From assembly GCA_037013495.1 (NCBI GenBank), contig CM072802.1:49713275-49777274 (forward strand): 64,000 nucleotides of DNA, written 5' to 3'. A program made the position numbers and the translations under genes. Shown here in pieces: positions 12,598 through 23,270 of this stretch. Origin of the DNA: Hippophae tibetana. Taxonomy: Eukaryota; Streptophyta; Magnoliopsida; Rosales; Elaeagnaceae. How positions within the stretch are numbered: the stretch's first letter is position 1; each line of letters opens with the position of its first letter. The notes under the pieces were generated by a model. The model had not been told where the DNA came from, did no database searches, and worked only from the letters and a program-made list of their open reading frames with translations.

Positions 12598-12683
12598 CTA
12601 TTGAGAGCTTAGAAGATCCAAACATAGGAAGCAAAACAGTTTGTTTGGTTTGCAACTTAGAGAACAATTTCAATGGCTGGAGA
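12598..12683 (+). repeat. Second copy of an LTR segment inside the E3 leader
   Basis: The block 'TTGAGAGCTTAGAAGATC...TTTCAATGGCTGGAG' occurs at about 12170-12252 within the LTR and again at 12598-12683 in the leader, with several substitutions. In the first copy the ATGGCTGGAG is followed by GTAAG and in the second by ATACC, as if a short intron could join the two. Confidence 0.75.
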
Positions 12684-12887
12684 TACCATGAATAATTGAG
12701 AAATCAAATCCTAAGAATTTTGATAAAGAGAACACTGGTTTTTATCGTCAAAATTAAAAGAAACGGTTGGGGCTCCGTTTGGGTCAAAACTAGGTCACAT
12801 GACTTGGCTGGAGATTAAAGATGACAAAAAACAACATGTCATTTCTAACTTAAATAAAAACGACAATTCATTTTTCAAGAAAAAGGG

Positions 12888-12958
12888 TCTGTTTCCAAGA
12901 ATCGAACCCGGGTCTCCTAGGTGAAAGACACATGTCCTTACCATTAGACTACAATGGA
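12888..12958 (-). pseudogene. tRNA-Glu(UUC)-like sequence in the E3 leader, antisense to the element
   Basis: Read on the minus strand from 12958 the sequence follows plant tRNA-Glu. It has a 5' acceptor TCCATTG, an A box TAGTCTAATGG fitting TRGYNNARNNG, an anticodon loop with CTTTCAC (anticodon UUC) and a B box GGTTCGATTCT with one change from consensus. A CTTTTTCTT tract follows. The acceptor 3' strand (AAACAGA) pairs poorly with the 5' strand, so it is unlikely to yield a working tRNA. The internal pol III boxes are nearly intact. The tRNA-iMet primer site of the element is at 12331 on the other strand, so this module is not the PBS. Confidence 0.75.
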
Positions 12959-13984
12959 TTTGTGTCATTTGATATTCAAGGCTTATTATTATTATATATA
13001 TTTAGATTTTAATTTTAATTTTTGGCTAATTTTGACACTAAATTAAAAATATAATTTTAATGTGATTAATTTATTCAACTTAGGTTTGTTATGTGTAGAA
13101 TATTTATTATACATGTGACATTTGTTTAAATAAATTTTGGCACATTAAAATTTATTTATGATTAATTTTTTTTAAATTTATTATGCTTAAATTATTTGTT
13201 TTGGTATTTGTATGTATAAATTTTGTAATTGATTATACATATGAAATTTGGTTAAATAATTTATGCATAATGGAATTAATAGTTCATGGCTCTTTATCAT
13301 TTAATTTGTGCTTATATTATTTATTTTGCTTGTATAACTTATTGTCATGTTTTATACATGCAATCTTAAGTTAGATAATATTTGTACATTTGGAATTAAA
13401 TTAATATTACTTATAGTTTTATGCAATAATTGAGCCTAAAAATTTAGTTAATGTTTAAGTGATTCATATAGTTTAATTAATTAGAGAGTAACCACAACAT
13501 GTTTAATTAATTAAAACTATAATAAGGTTTATTTAGAATCACATTTAGAAAATAAATATTAATTTTGATTAACCATATGTGATATAATAAATCTTATCAC
13601 ACATGAATTTTTATTATATTTGGTGTGATTAATTAGGATAGAATATCATTTTATTTTATTTTCAAGTAAACTTATTATTTGTTCTTGCGTAGGGATTTGT
13701 TGGTTTGTTTCATTATCTTTGTAAGATGATTGGGTTAACTTATCTTCTGGATATAGGAATGTTATATCATGTGCACTCATTTACAAAATTTCCTTGTTTT
13801 TAAGTTGATATTGCTCATTTGTTATTATTTATTGAAGTATTACATTCAATGATTTGAGTCTTGATGATAATTGGTATCATTTTAGTTACGTAAAGTCCTG
13901 AATACTGTGTTCATCGTAGAATTGAGCTAACAATGGGGGTTTAGACATCAACTCATCTTAAAGACCCGATTGAAAGTTAAAAGG

Positions 13985-14750
13985 TACCTGAAGTGCTCTA
14001 CTTAGATCTTAGCTTAAAGTGATTAACAAAAGAATAACTAATCGTTTTACCTATATCTTCTCCTGTGACAACCATATTATCTTGGTGCTTCTGTCTTTAA
14101 TAATACTCTTGTCAAGAATTTGCTTTGGTAGCCCTAAGTCTTTCATGGAAAAGGATTTACTCAACTGTTTTTTCAATTTGTTGATTCTAGAAATATTTCG
14201 ACCAACAATCAACATATCATCCATATAGAGAAAATAATAATGAAATCATCATTAGAGAATTTCTTTACAAAAACACAATGATTTGAAGTAGTCTTTTTGT
14301 AGCCTTGTTCCCCCTTAACATACTCAAACTTATTGTACCATTGTCTAAATGCCTATTTTAAGCCGTAGGGGGTTTTCTTCAATTTGCAAACATAATCCTC
14401 TTCTCCTTCTCTATTTTACTTGAAATCCTCTAGCTACTCCATGTATATCTCTTCTTCCAAGTTACTATATAGAAATGTAGTTTTGACATCCATTTTCTCA
14501 ACCTTAGGTCAAGACTTGCTGCTAACCCCAGCACAGTACAGATGTATGTCATTTTCAAAACTGGTGAGAAAATCTCATCAAAGTTAACTCATTTTCTTTG
14601 ACTGAATCCCTTGACAACCACTCTGGCTTTGTATCGTAGACTGGAACTATGTTCTTCATGCTTCACCATGAACACTCATTTATTTTTCTAAGCCCTCTTC
14701 CTTTTAAGCAACTTCATCAGTTCAAAAATTTTGTTCTCATGCAAGGACTT
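13985..14750 (-). pseudogene. E4 reverse transcriptase remnant
   Basis: Conceptual pieces on the minus strand match E5 RT: the linker with 'DGGEPKSYEEAIDDESKQN' just upstream, then a 'YKKTTS' palm-side block near 14310 and 'MKDLG' near 14145. The YVDD-equivalent lies near 14215-14235 and is damaged. Frames change repeatedly. At about 14010 the sequence jumps forward to the equivalent of the region after RT and ends within 30 bp. Confidence 0.75.
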
Positions 14751-15704
14751 CATCTCATCTTGCATGGCTTCAATCCATTTTGTTTGGATTCATCATCTAT
14801 GGCTTCTTCATAACTCTTAGGTTCTCCCCCATCAATGAAAATTACATACTCATTTGGAGGATATATGGTAGAAGGTCGTCTCAGTCTACCACTTATACTT
14901 AGTGGAACAGGAGAAGCCGCAGGTGTTGGTGTTGGATAATGAACATCATTATCTCCATCATCTTCAAAACCAACTTCTATGGGAGCATCATTTTCATCAA
15001 ATGGATAAACTTGGTCTTCATCTCCATCTGGTCTTGGCACTGATGTTGGAGGAATTAATTATAAATCTGATGAGTCGCCATTGGAATTACAAACATCCTT
15101 CTCCATTTTGAAAATATCTTTATGGTCTCATCTTCAATAAATACAACATCACAGCTCCTGACAAGTCTCTTTGCAACCAGATCATAAAATATATAACCAA
15201 ATTGATCTTGACTATAGCTAATAAAAATACATTGTCTTGTCTTGTCATCAAGTTGGGATCTCTCATCCTTGGGGATATGAACAAATACTTTGTTTCCAAA
15301 CACCCGCAGATGATCATAGGAAACATCCTTTCTTGACCATACTTTATTTGGAACATCCATCTTGACAGGAGTACATTATGAAAGATTCAACACATGTGCA
15401 ACTATGAGTATGACTTCACCCTAGAAAGTTTTAGGTAACTTTGCATATGAGAGTAGACATCTGACTCTCCCCATCAAAGTTCTGTGCATCCTCTTAGTTA
15501 AGTCATTCAACTGCGATGCCTTTGAAGGTGTCATCTGAGGTCGAATACCATGCTTTTTATAGTAAGCTTGAAAAGGTCCTATGTATTTTCTATCCTAATG
15601 CACTTCAGCTTCTTCCCAATCTGTCTCTCAACGGAGGCATGAAATTCTTTGAAGACATCTAGCACCTTATCCTTTGTCTTCAGAAGATATACTCATGTCT
15701 TTCT
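14751..15704 (-). pseudogene. E4 integrase (broken) and linker
   Basis: The segment 15360-15055 carries the integrase C-terminal blocks ('HLRVFGNKVFVHIPKDERSQ', 'CIFISYSQDQFGY', 'RSCDVVFIEDE') in one frame. Upstream towards 15704 the catalytic core is fragmented over frames. The second Asp block reads 'IRIEN', so that catalytic Asp appears lost, and the region of the catalytic Glu is scrambled. The Asp/Glu-rich linker 15040-14750 follows. Confidence 0.78.
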
Positions 15705-16360
15705 TTAATGATCATAAATGAAAGTCACAAAGTATTGAGGACCACCAAGTGCTTGGGAACTCTTGAAAGTAACTCTATTTTGCTTTCCTATTAGACAATC
15801 AACACATTTATCTAAATGTACTTCATCCATTTTGAGCAATATTTTCGTACTGGATAGACTTCTTATACCTTTTTCACCCATATGATTGAGTCTTTTATGC
15901 CATAATTCAGTTGCACTGTCTTTCTCCACAGTATTTACTGTGTCAATGGAGAACTTTTCTTGCATAATATACAGAGTTGTATGCTTCTCACCTCTAGGCA
16001 TTACTAAAGAGCCTTTTGTAAGTTTCCATTTGTCATAAGTGAAGGAGCTACAATATCCTTCATTTACAAGTTTGCGCACATAGATCAAATTCAAGCGCAT
16101 ATCTTGAATATGCTTGACATCCTTCAGAAATAGTCTGGTTCTATTATTTGTTTCCAAGTAAACATCTCATCTACTAATAACCTTTAACAGGTCTTTATTT
16201 CCTATTTTAACAATACCAAAATTTCCAGATGTGTATGATGAGAAAAATTCTCTATGCGATGTAGCATGAATTTTAGCACCACTATCAATCACTCAGCTAA
16301 TCCCGTGTGATGCAAGATTGACAAAATCTTCATCATAAATGATATTGAACTCGTCTTAGG
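15705..16360 (-). pseudogene. E4 protease remnant and GAG-pre-integrase
   Basis: The open stretch 16157-15705 contains the pre-integrase zinc-binding pairs: 'LWHKRLNHMGEKG' and 'CVDCLIGKQNRV'. Just upstream (about 16300) the protease active-site region aligns to 'VIDNGATVHATSHREFF' of E5 but is interrupted by a stop at the Trp position. Sequence follows E5 23340-23900 closely. Confidence 0.8.
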
Positions 16361-16399
16361 TATTTTTTTGCTCATCATCACTGATTTCGGCTTTCTTCA

Positions 16400-17130
16400 T
16401 TACTTTGCCTTTGTTCGTTTCATGTTCGTTCTTAAACATCCAACAAAATTTCTTGATGTGACTTTTCCTCTTACAATGATGGTATTCAATATTGGCATAT
16501 TTGTTTGATTTTCCTCTGCTTTTGCCACTGAATTTCTTTTCTCTGTACTATCTCTTTTCTTTTGACTCTGTGATAATGGCTTGTGCTTTTGAATCTCTCT
16601 CCCTATTCTGTTTCTCATATGATAATAGGGCTTCTACAACAACTTCAAACTCCACTTGCCTTTCGCATAAGTTAGAGTTGTTCTGATATGATTATATGAC
16701 AAGGGTAGTGATGTCGGCAACATCACAACTTTCTCTTCATCACCCAAACTCACATTGAATCTTGCTAAGGGAGAAATCTTGTTGTTGAAATCGCTAACGT
16801 GTTGCATCATACTCACATTTTCTTCCTTCCTTATCTGATATAGCTCATTCTACAAATAAAATTTATTGGCAAGGTTCTTTGACATATACATGCTTTTTGG
16901 AGTCTCCCGTGTTTCTTTTGCAATCTTGTAATTTTTTGATTCAATATTTTGCAAGACACTGTCTCAGAGATTTAGATGAATTGTATTAGTTGCAATCTCA
17001 TCTATCTCTTCCCACTGTTCCCAATAACGCCTTATAAACCTTTTGTTGAATGAAAATATCTTTCATCCTATTTTTCCATAAAGAGAAATTATTATTGCCA
17101 TTAAATCTCTCAATATCTACTGGCTTTACA
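16400..17130 (-). pseudogene. E4 gag
   Basis: The N-terminal gag block ('FNGNNNFSLWKNRM' near 17070) is followed by the UBN2-type core. Two open pieces remain: 16816-16634, with 'MMQHVSDFNNKISPLARF', and 16618-16400, the basic tail with the zinc-knuckle region. The upstream ATG near 17130 is followed at once by a TAA. E5 has TCAAGCC at that position, so the start is mutated. Confidence 0.78.
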
Positions 17131-17275
17131 TTTTTTTTTCTTTTTTTTGCTATGTTTCTTTTTCTACAAATAAATACGCTCTAGACATAATAGAATCTTT
17201 TTTGATGTGAAAGATCAGTCTATACTGCAACCACATAGCATACTAAGAATTTTATTAGACCATCTCTGATACTAT

Positions 17276-17685
17276 TGGTGAGACAGTGGGTAAAAATAAA
17301 AAAAATTCAACAAAGTAAAATAATGACATAAGTTATTTAACATAGTTCATCCTTTAATTTGGGCTACGTCCACGGAAAAAACTCAGAAAAATATTTCTTC
17401 TACTAATAAAAATATTAGGTACAAAGTGAAAGGTAATACAACAAATTGAGATAAACCCAAAATAGTGACACAGTACTATTTTCTAAACTCACTATTTTGT
17501 CACTTCCTTTTTATAAAAATATCACATATTTTTCTAAAATATTCTTTAACACTCTCTCACACACACAACTCTATTTCCATAAAAGTAAATTGCTCATTTG
17601 GTTTTGTTTTGTTTCTATTATTCGGTGTGTCTCTCTAAAGGCAAAAACATTGTCTATTTATAAGCAAAATTTCTTATCTCTTACA
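17276..17685 (-). repeat. E4 5' LTR with PBS (family B)
   Basis: The inner edge ends CACCA at 17276 (minus). A degenerate primer site AGTATCAGAGATGG follows at 17260-17273. The outer edge is placed at TGTAAGAG (17685), the counterpart of TGTAAGTCC in E5. It carries a TATA-like TATAAATAG near 17660. The long segment with 'GTGACAAAATAGTGAGTTT' is shared with the E5 3' LTR at 26766. The outer boundary is less certain than the inner. Confidence 0.7.
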
Positions 17686-18386
17686 TGTCCAAAAATTAGC
17701 TACGTAACTGGTTAAATTTTAACCACCAAATATATATATATATATAATTGATGAATTTGTAAAATGTAGGTAATGGACCACCTAAAATTTTTTATTTTTC
17801 AATATGAGTGATTTTGAAGAGAAACATATAAATAATATCAATAGACAAGACAAACAAAGTTATGTATTCTTGTTTTTCCTTTTCATATATAAGGCATATA
17901 TTGTTATCTAAGACTTAACATATTACTTTATATTAATAGCTTCAAATTCAATACATACATTTTATTTAAAAATAGACAACCATTTAAAACCAAGCACAAA
18001 CAAGCAAGAAAATAAAAGGCAGAGGATCCTCCATGAAAGAGGGTAGGGTGGTGTGAGCAGGAGTCTAGGAGAGGACACTGTTACTTTATTGGGCTTTTAA
18101 TCCTTGTTTCCTTCTAATTCTTTTATACCTTGATGCAATGTAATGTGTTTTTATGCTATAATTTTTGTCGTAGCTATTATTACCTAATGAAAGTATTACC
18201 TTCTGGACAAAAAAAGAGCTGTTAAAAAAAATGGAAAACATATAAATTATGTACATTTTATTATAAATTTATTATCTATCGTATGTGTAAGTATGTATAC
18301 AGAAAACAGTAATGCAACTCTCACGTGAGATGTGTCATTCCATACAGACAAAATTCGTTGCCTTGGGCCAGTAGGTCATTAGATGC
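17686..18386. other. Intergenic; possible old retroposon 3' end
   Basis: No gene seen. The stretch 18020-18230 is less AT-rich and ends in a short A-rich tract (near 18212), which would suit the 3' end of a truncated LINE or retroposed transcript. No second landmark supports it. Confidence 0.35.
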
Positions 18387-18665
18387 TTCGTGGACTGGGA
18401 AAGATATTGACAAAAGTTTCAAGTTGTGCGATATATCTACATGAGTTTCTTATCCAACTAGAATTTGAGCTGACCATTTGGTGAGTACTATTTAGAGTTG
18501 ATTTTTCTCTTTGCCGTTAGGCGTGCTTTAATCTGTTGTTCACTTGTTATAGTTTCATGAATGTTTTTATAAGCCTTATCACAAAGGTCATCAAGAACCA
18601 ACATTAGAAATGGTTCCTCAATGAGACACCAACCTATCATAATGAATTGTCACGTTAAATGTACA
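18387..18665. repeat. 279-bp direct repeat, copy 1, left of E2
   Basis: It begins TTCGTGGACTGGG and ends TTAAATGTACA. The same 279 bp recurs at 20984-21262 with about ten mismatches by eye and no length change. The first ~90 bp are open on the plus strand in both copies and reach 'LTIW/MTIW' just before GTGAG, so the block may start with a host exon and donor site. I do not recognise the protein. Confidence 0.9.
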
Positions 18666-20864
18666 TTAAAATTTGTACATGTTCCTAAAAATTAAAGGTC
18701 TAAATTAGATGGTCGGGTAATTAAATATGTGTTTGTTGGTTATGGAGGTTACCAAAAAAGGTACAAGTACTTCCATCCATCGACCAGAAAGTATTATGTC
18801 ACTATTGATGTTACCTTCTTTGAGGACATGAGTTATTTTTCCTCACCTGATACTGCTCGTCAGGAGAAGAATACATATTTCGAAGAACTGTATCATGGTA
18901 AGGGGGAGGAATTAGAAGAATCACCAACTGATGTTTCGATGGGACCATATGAGATTCCTAATCCATTGAATCCAGTCATTGAAGAAGTAGATGCTCTAAG
19001 TATCCAAGCACCAGATTCGCTTACATCAAATGAAATTGAAGACAATTGTTCCGTCAAGCACCACTCCTACCCCTGATCAAAAACTCCCTGGTACTGAAGG
19101 TCACTCATCTGAGGTAAATACACCCACTGATACTAATAGCATTGAGTCTAATGTTGGACAGTATGTGTTACCAAATAGGTCTACTCGAGGTCAACCAGCC
19201 AAAAGGTATGAATCAAATATTCATGCAAAATCAAAATACCCAATAGCCAACTACATGTCCACTAAAAGATTATCTAAGTCATATAAATCATTTGTGAATC
19301 AAATATCTGTTGTATCAGTACCTAACAAAGTGTAGGATGCGTTGGGAGATCCAATATGGAGAAAGGCAATGGCTAAAGATATGGAGGCATTACATAAGAA
19401 TGATACTTGGCAACTTGTGCCTCCACCACAAGGAAAAAGGCAGTTGGTTGTCGATGGGTGTTTACTATAAAACATAATGGTGATGGATCTATAAATTGGT
19501 ATAAAGCCAAATCTTGTAGCAAAAGGGTTCACTCATATGTATGGTGTAGACTACGATGAGACTTTTGCTCCTGTTGCCAAAATGAATACTATTCGGGTTT
19601 TGCTCTCACTTGCCGCTAATCTAAACTAGCCACTTCGACAGTTTGATGTCAAGAATGCGTTTCTTCATGGATAATTATTTGAGGAGGTGTATATGAGTCT
19701 TCCACCTGGGTATGTAGCTGATTCTCCTGGTAATTGTGTATGCAAATTGAGAAAGTCTTTATATGGTCTCAAGCAATCCCTTCGAACCTAGTTTGGAAGG
19801 TTTTCCCAGTTCATGCAGAAGGTTGGTTACAGACAGAGTAATTCAGACCACACTCTGTTTCTCAAACATTAACGAGGGAAGGTAACATCCCTAATCATTT
19901 ATGTTGATGATATGGTAAGCACTGGTGATGATACTATTGAGATGGATAAATTACAAAGACAACTAGCCTATGAATTCGAGATGAAAGACTTAGGTGAAAT
20001 AAAGTACTTCTTAGGAATTGAGGTAGCCAGGGGGAGAGAAGGAATATATCTGTGTTAGAGGAAGTACATTATTGATATGCTAATAGAGACAGGTATGTTA
20101 GATTGCAAACCTATTGATACTCCCATTGAGCAAAACCATTGTTTAGTAGAGTATCCAGATCAAATACCAACTGATCGAGCTCGCTATCAGAGATTGGTTG
20201 GGCGTTTGATTTACTTGGCTCATACTAGACCAGATGTTGCATATGCAGTAAGTATGGTGAGTCAGTTCATGCATAATCCAAGTGAGAACCACATGAATGT
20301 TGTTTTGAGAATTTTAAGGTATTTGAAATCGGCTCCAAGAAGAGGAGTAATGTTCTCTAAACACAACAATCCTATTAAAGTATGTGGTTTCACAGATGCA
20401 GATTGAACATGAAGTATTACAGATAGAAAGTCAACATCGGGTTATTTCATCTTTGTGGCAAGTAATTTGGTTACGTGGAAAAGTAAGAAGCAGAAAGTGG
20501 TGGCACGATCTAGTGATGAGGCTGAGTATAGAGGTATGGCTCATAGGGTTTGTGAATTGCTGTGGATAAGAACTTTGTTGTTTGATTTGGGTTTCGAACT
20601 CAAAAATACTATGCAGTTGTATTGCGATAGTCGGGCAGTCATTGATATCACAACATCCAATACAACATGATTAGACTAAGCATGCAGAGGTTGATCGTCA
20701 CTTTATAAAAGAGAAGCTAGATGTCAAACTTATTAGCTTTCCTTTTGTTTTCACTGAAGAGAAACTTGTAGATATACTTACCAAAGGAGTTTCCAAAAGG
20801 GCATTATACGACTCACTAAGCAAGTTGGGCATGATCGATATCTATGCGCCAACTTGAGGGGAAG
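18666..20864 (+). pseudogene. E2 integrase C-terminus, reverse transcriptase and RNase H
   Basis: The integrase C-terminal block with 'YVFVGYGGYQKRYKYFHP' and a Ser/Thr/Pro-rich linker (18729-19335) is followed by RT. RT is broken by stops (for example near 19628 and 19789) but keeps 'LIIYVDDMV' near 19898-19918. The connection and RNase H follow: 'GFTDAD' near 20390, 'KSKKQKVVARSSDEAEYRGMAH' at 20470-20550, and a tail with 'LVDILTKGVSK' near 20770. The end is just before the polypurine tract. The copy is non-coding but gives the part of family A that E1 lacks. Confidence 0.87.
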
Positions 20865-20983
20865 TGTTAATGAGTCATCATTAGTTGTATATTAGTTGTA
20901 TGCAATTAATATACTTTTCTTAAAAATATATTCTTATTTTTTGTATATATATATGTATTATCATTCATTGTATTTCAAGAGTG
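20865..20983 (+). repeat. E2 3' LTR, truncated
   Basis: It starts TGTTAATGAGTC after the polypurine tract and shares 'TTAGTTGTATGCAAYTAATATAC' features with the E1 LTR. It ends at about 20983 against the second 279-bp repeat, about 60 bp short of the E1 LTR. Confidence 0.75.
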
Positions 20984-21262
20984 TTCGTGGATGGGGAAAG
21001 ATATTAACAAAAGTTTCAAATTGTACGATATATCTACATGAGTTTCTTATCCAACTAGAATTTGAGATGACCATTTGGTGAGTACTATTTAGAGTTGATT
21101 TTTCTCTTTGCCGTTAGGCGTGCTTTAATCTGTTGTTCACTTGTTATAGTTTCATGAATGTTTTTATAAGCCTTATCACAAAGGTCATCAAGAACCAACA
21201 TTGGAAATGGTTCCTCAATGAGACACCAATCTATCATAATGAATTGTCATATTAAATGTACA
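20984..21262. repeat. 279-bp direct repeat, copy 2, right of E2
   Basis: This is the partner of 18387-18665, of identical length. It lies immediately after the truncated LTR of E2, so the pair exactly brackets the copia fragment. Confidence 0.9.
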
Positions 21263-21617
21263 GTAATGTTTTTTGGAAAACACCTCAATTGATTAGTTAA
21301 ACAAAACTCGAGATGCCTTTATTTGGATAAATGTCAATGACATTGAATCAAACAAACCATACTGAATCAAACCAACGTGCATTAATAATTTTCAGATATT
21401 TGCAGAAGTAAAAGAATTCATGTATATTTCTTAAGAAGAGAATGAAATTTATATACCTCTTCAACGCAAAACAAAGAAGCATCACTGATAAAAGTACCCA
21501 TAACAAAAAATAGTTGTAAAACAAACAGCCCAAGCCAATTGAATGTACTAAGTATCATTTTGTTTTTTTTTAAAAAACTAATTAAGAATTAGTTGATAAA
21601 ACATATCAAAGGGGACT

Positions 21618-21912
21618 TCTGTATCTATAAATAGAGTACCCCAATAGTTATTTTATATTATCTAATTGAAAGAAAAACTTAGAGAGAAAAAAATTAGTGA
21701 GAAAAAATTAAGAACAATTGTTTTTGGGTATAATTGGGTTGTAAGTTGTAAGTGTTGTAAATATTTTTTATAATTTTTTTAATAAGAATATCTAATAGGT
21801 CTGGAGACGTAAATAAAATTGGTCAAATTTCGTTATTAAATTTATGTATTATTTTATTTATTTTTATTTTTTAATAAATCTGGATTATCAAAAATTTAAG
21901 TAATTGCATTAA
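21618..21912 (+). repeat. Relict LTR of the E10 family (family C)
   Basis: From the TATA-like TCTATAAATAGAG (near 21626) to about 21912 the sequence parallels the E10 LTR. Shared blocks include 'GAGAGAAAAA', 'TTGGGTATAATTGGGTTGTAAG', 'GTAAGTGTTGTAAA' and 'GGAGACGTAAATAAAATTGGTC'. The upstream U3 part is missing or too diverged. It is much older than E10. The rest of 21263-22042 shows nothing recognisable. Confidence 0.72.
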
Positions 21913-22042
21913 TCTGAAAGAATGATAGGAAGAGTGACAACAAAAATCAAAATTTTCCCCTAAATTGAAGAACCCATTTCAATATATCAATATATATATA
22001 TATATATTTTGGAGTTTTGAATTAAAGAAAAAAACTTTGTAC

Positions 22043-22178
22043 CTGAATACATGGGTTGCGAAGGCTTAGGTACAAAATCTAATTGAGGTAGAATCTCCTT
22101 AGCTTAAGTAATCCAAGATCGCAAGTGATTTTTCTTATAAATATCATAAACCAAATGGGTATTTTCTAAATTTCTACC
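22043..22178 (-). pseudogene. Host exon fragment, downstream half, split by E5
   Basis: Read on the minus strand, 27040-26980 joined to 22178-22043 gives one open exon with good signals. An acceptor TTTCTATACAG stands before 27040 and a donor GTACAAAG after 22043. This half reads '...LENTHLVYDIYKKNHL' and ends '...LDFVPKPSQPMYS'. A single in-frame TAA in 'SWIT*AKEIL' fits a C-to-T change at a Gln codon. I do not recognise the protein family. E5 sits in the middle with its CTACC duplication, so the host exon existed before the insertion. Confidence 0.55.
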
Positions 22179-22496
22179 AGTAAGTCCTTCCTACATTGAA
22201 GAGGAAGAAAATAAAGATATTAGGTGCAACCACAAATGATAGGTGCAATCACATTTGACAAATACATCTAACATTAATAGGCAATTTCACCTATAAATAG
22301 GCAATGTCTTAGCCTTAGAGATACATCAACACACCAAAAACAAGAAAAGAAGCAAAGCCAAAGGAACAATTTCCTTTGAAGAAAAATAGTGTTGTGTGTA
22401 AGAAAGTAGGAGATAATATCTTAAAAAAATATTGTGATATTTTTCTAAAAGGAGAAAACACTTGTGTGACAATATTTTGGATTTATCTCAATTTGT
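22179..22496 (+). repeat. E5 5' LTR, 3' end deleted
   Basis: It matches the 3' LTR from its start to about 22496 ('ATCTCAATTTGT'), where it jumps to gag. About 150 bp of LTR plus PBS and leader are absent. It keeps a TATA box CTATAAATAGG near 22292. The 3' LTR has lost this box through a deletion between two GGCAAT repeats. Confidence 0.85.
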
Positions 22497-23270
22497 TGTC
22501 AAGCCAAAAGGTAGATATTGAGAAATTTAATGACAATAATAATTTCTCTTTATGGCAAAGGAGGATGACGGATATTCTCATTCAACAAAAGGTTCATAAG
22601 GCGTTGTTGGGAAAAGAAAAAAAGGTAGCAACCGTCATCGAGGAACAATGGGAGGAAATAGATGGGATTGTAGCTAGTACAATCCGTCTAAATCTCTCAG
22701 ACAATGTCTTGCAAAATGTTAAATCAAAAAATTGCAAGACTGCTAAAGAAACATGGGAGACTCTAGAAAACGTGTACATGTCAAAGAACCTTGCCAAAAA
22801 TATTTATTTGTGGAAGGAGCTATATCAGATGAGGAAAGAAGATAATGTGAGCATGATGCAACATGTTATCAATTTCAACATCAAGCTTTCTCACTTAGCA
22901 AGATTTAATGTGTGTTTCGGCGATGAAGAGAAAGTTGTGATGTTGTTGGCATCACTACCCTCATCATATAATCATATCACAACAACTCTGACTTATGCAA
23001 AAGACAAGATGGAGTTTGAAGTTGTTGTAGAAGCCTTGTTCTCATATGAGAAACAAAACAAGGAAAGAGATTCAAAAGCATAAGCCCTTATCACAGAGTC
23101 TAGAGGAAGGAGAATGTACAAAGAATAAAAACCCAGAAGTAAGAGCAGAGGCAAATCAAACAAATTTGCCAATGTTGAATGCCATCAATGTAAGAGGAAG
23201 GATCACATTAAGAAATTTTGTCGGGTGTTCAAGAAGGAACAAGAAACGAACAAAGGCAAAGTAACGAGGA
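22376..23270 (+). pseudogene. E5 gag, fused in frame to LTR sequence
   Basis: A 235-codon open frame (22376-23083) opens with an ATG inside the LTR and continues into gag at 'KVDIEKFNDNNNFSLWQRRM'. The UBN2 core follows ('ETWETLENVYMSKNL', 'MMQHVINFNIKLSHLARF', 'LASLPSSYNHI'). A frameshift near 23080 moves the basic tail to another frame. The zinc knuckle 'CHQCKRKDHIKKFC' (CX2CX4HX4C) lies near 23178-23219. The first 40 or so residues come from LTR sequence and are not part of normal Gag. Confidence 0.82.

Larger units (their letters stand above)
11912..13984 (+). mobile_element. E3: copia LTR plus long 5' leader (family F), truncated before gag
   Basis: A plus-strand LTR (11912-12328) is followed by the initiator tRNA-Met primer site TGGTATCAGAGC at 12331. 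A leader of about 1.6 kb follows. This leader is homologous, in reverse, to the leader of E13: 13020-13640 matches 62450-63060, and 12380-12760 resembles 63420-63720. The homology stops near 13984, where the broken RT of E4 begins on the opposite strand, so gag and everything downstream is missing. The leader contains a second copy of part of the LTR and an antisense tRNA-like module. Confidence 0.75.
13985..17685 (-). mobile_element. E4: Ty1/copia (family B), 3'-truncated
   Basis: On the minus strand it reads LTR (17685-17276), primer site, gag, protease, integrase and part of RT. It then stops near 13985 at the family F leader of E3. It is the same family as E5: blocks of gag, pre-integrase, integrase and RT match E5 throughout. 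The RT segment has lost the stretch between 'WLSQEK' and the position equivalent to 'YHFKLSSKQ' of E5. The RNase H domain and 3' LTR are missing. Many stops and frameshifts make it a dead copy. Confidence 0.87.
18666..20983 (+). mobile_element. E2: truncated Ty1/copia fragment, family A
   Basis: Plus-strand copia sequence begins inside integrase ('FVHVPKN' at about 18672), directly after repeat copy 1. It runs through RT and RNase H to a polypurine tract (CTTGAGGGGAAG, 20853-20864) and a short 3' LTR start at 20865. The LTR matches E1's LTR start but stops after about 119 bp, exactly where repeat copy 2 begins. Both ends are therefore truncations. There is no 5' LTR, gag or protease. Confidence 0.87.

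Noticed and set aside
12888-12958. A functional tRNA-Glu gene
   Set aside because: The acceptor stem pairs poorly and the sequence is embedded in a retrotransposon leader, so I annotate it as tRNA-like.
18020-18230. LINE 3' end
   Set aside because: There is an A-rich tail and less AT-rich body, but no ORF2 remnant or target duplication. Left as a remark only.
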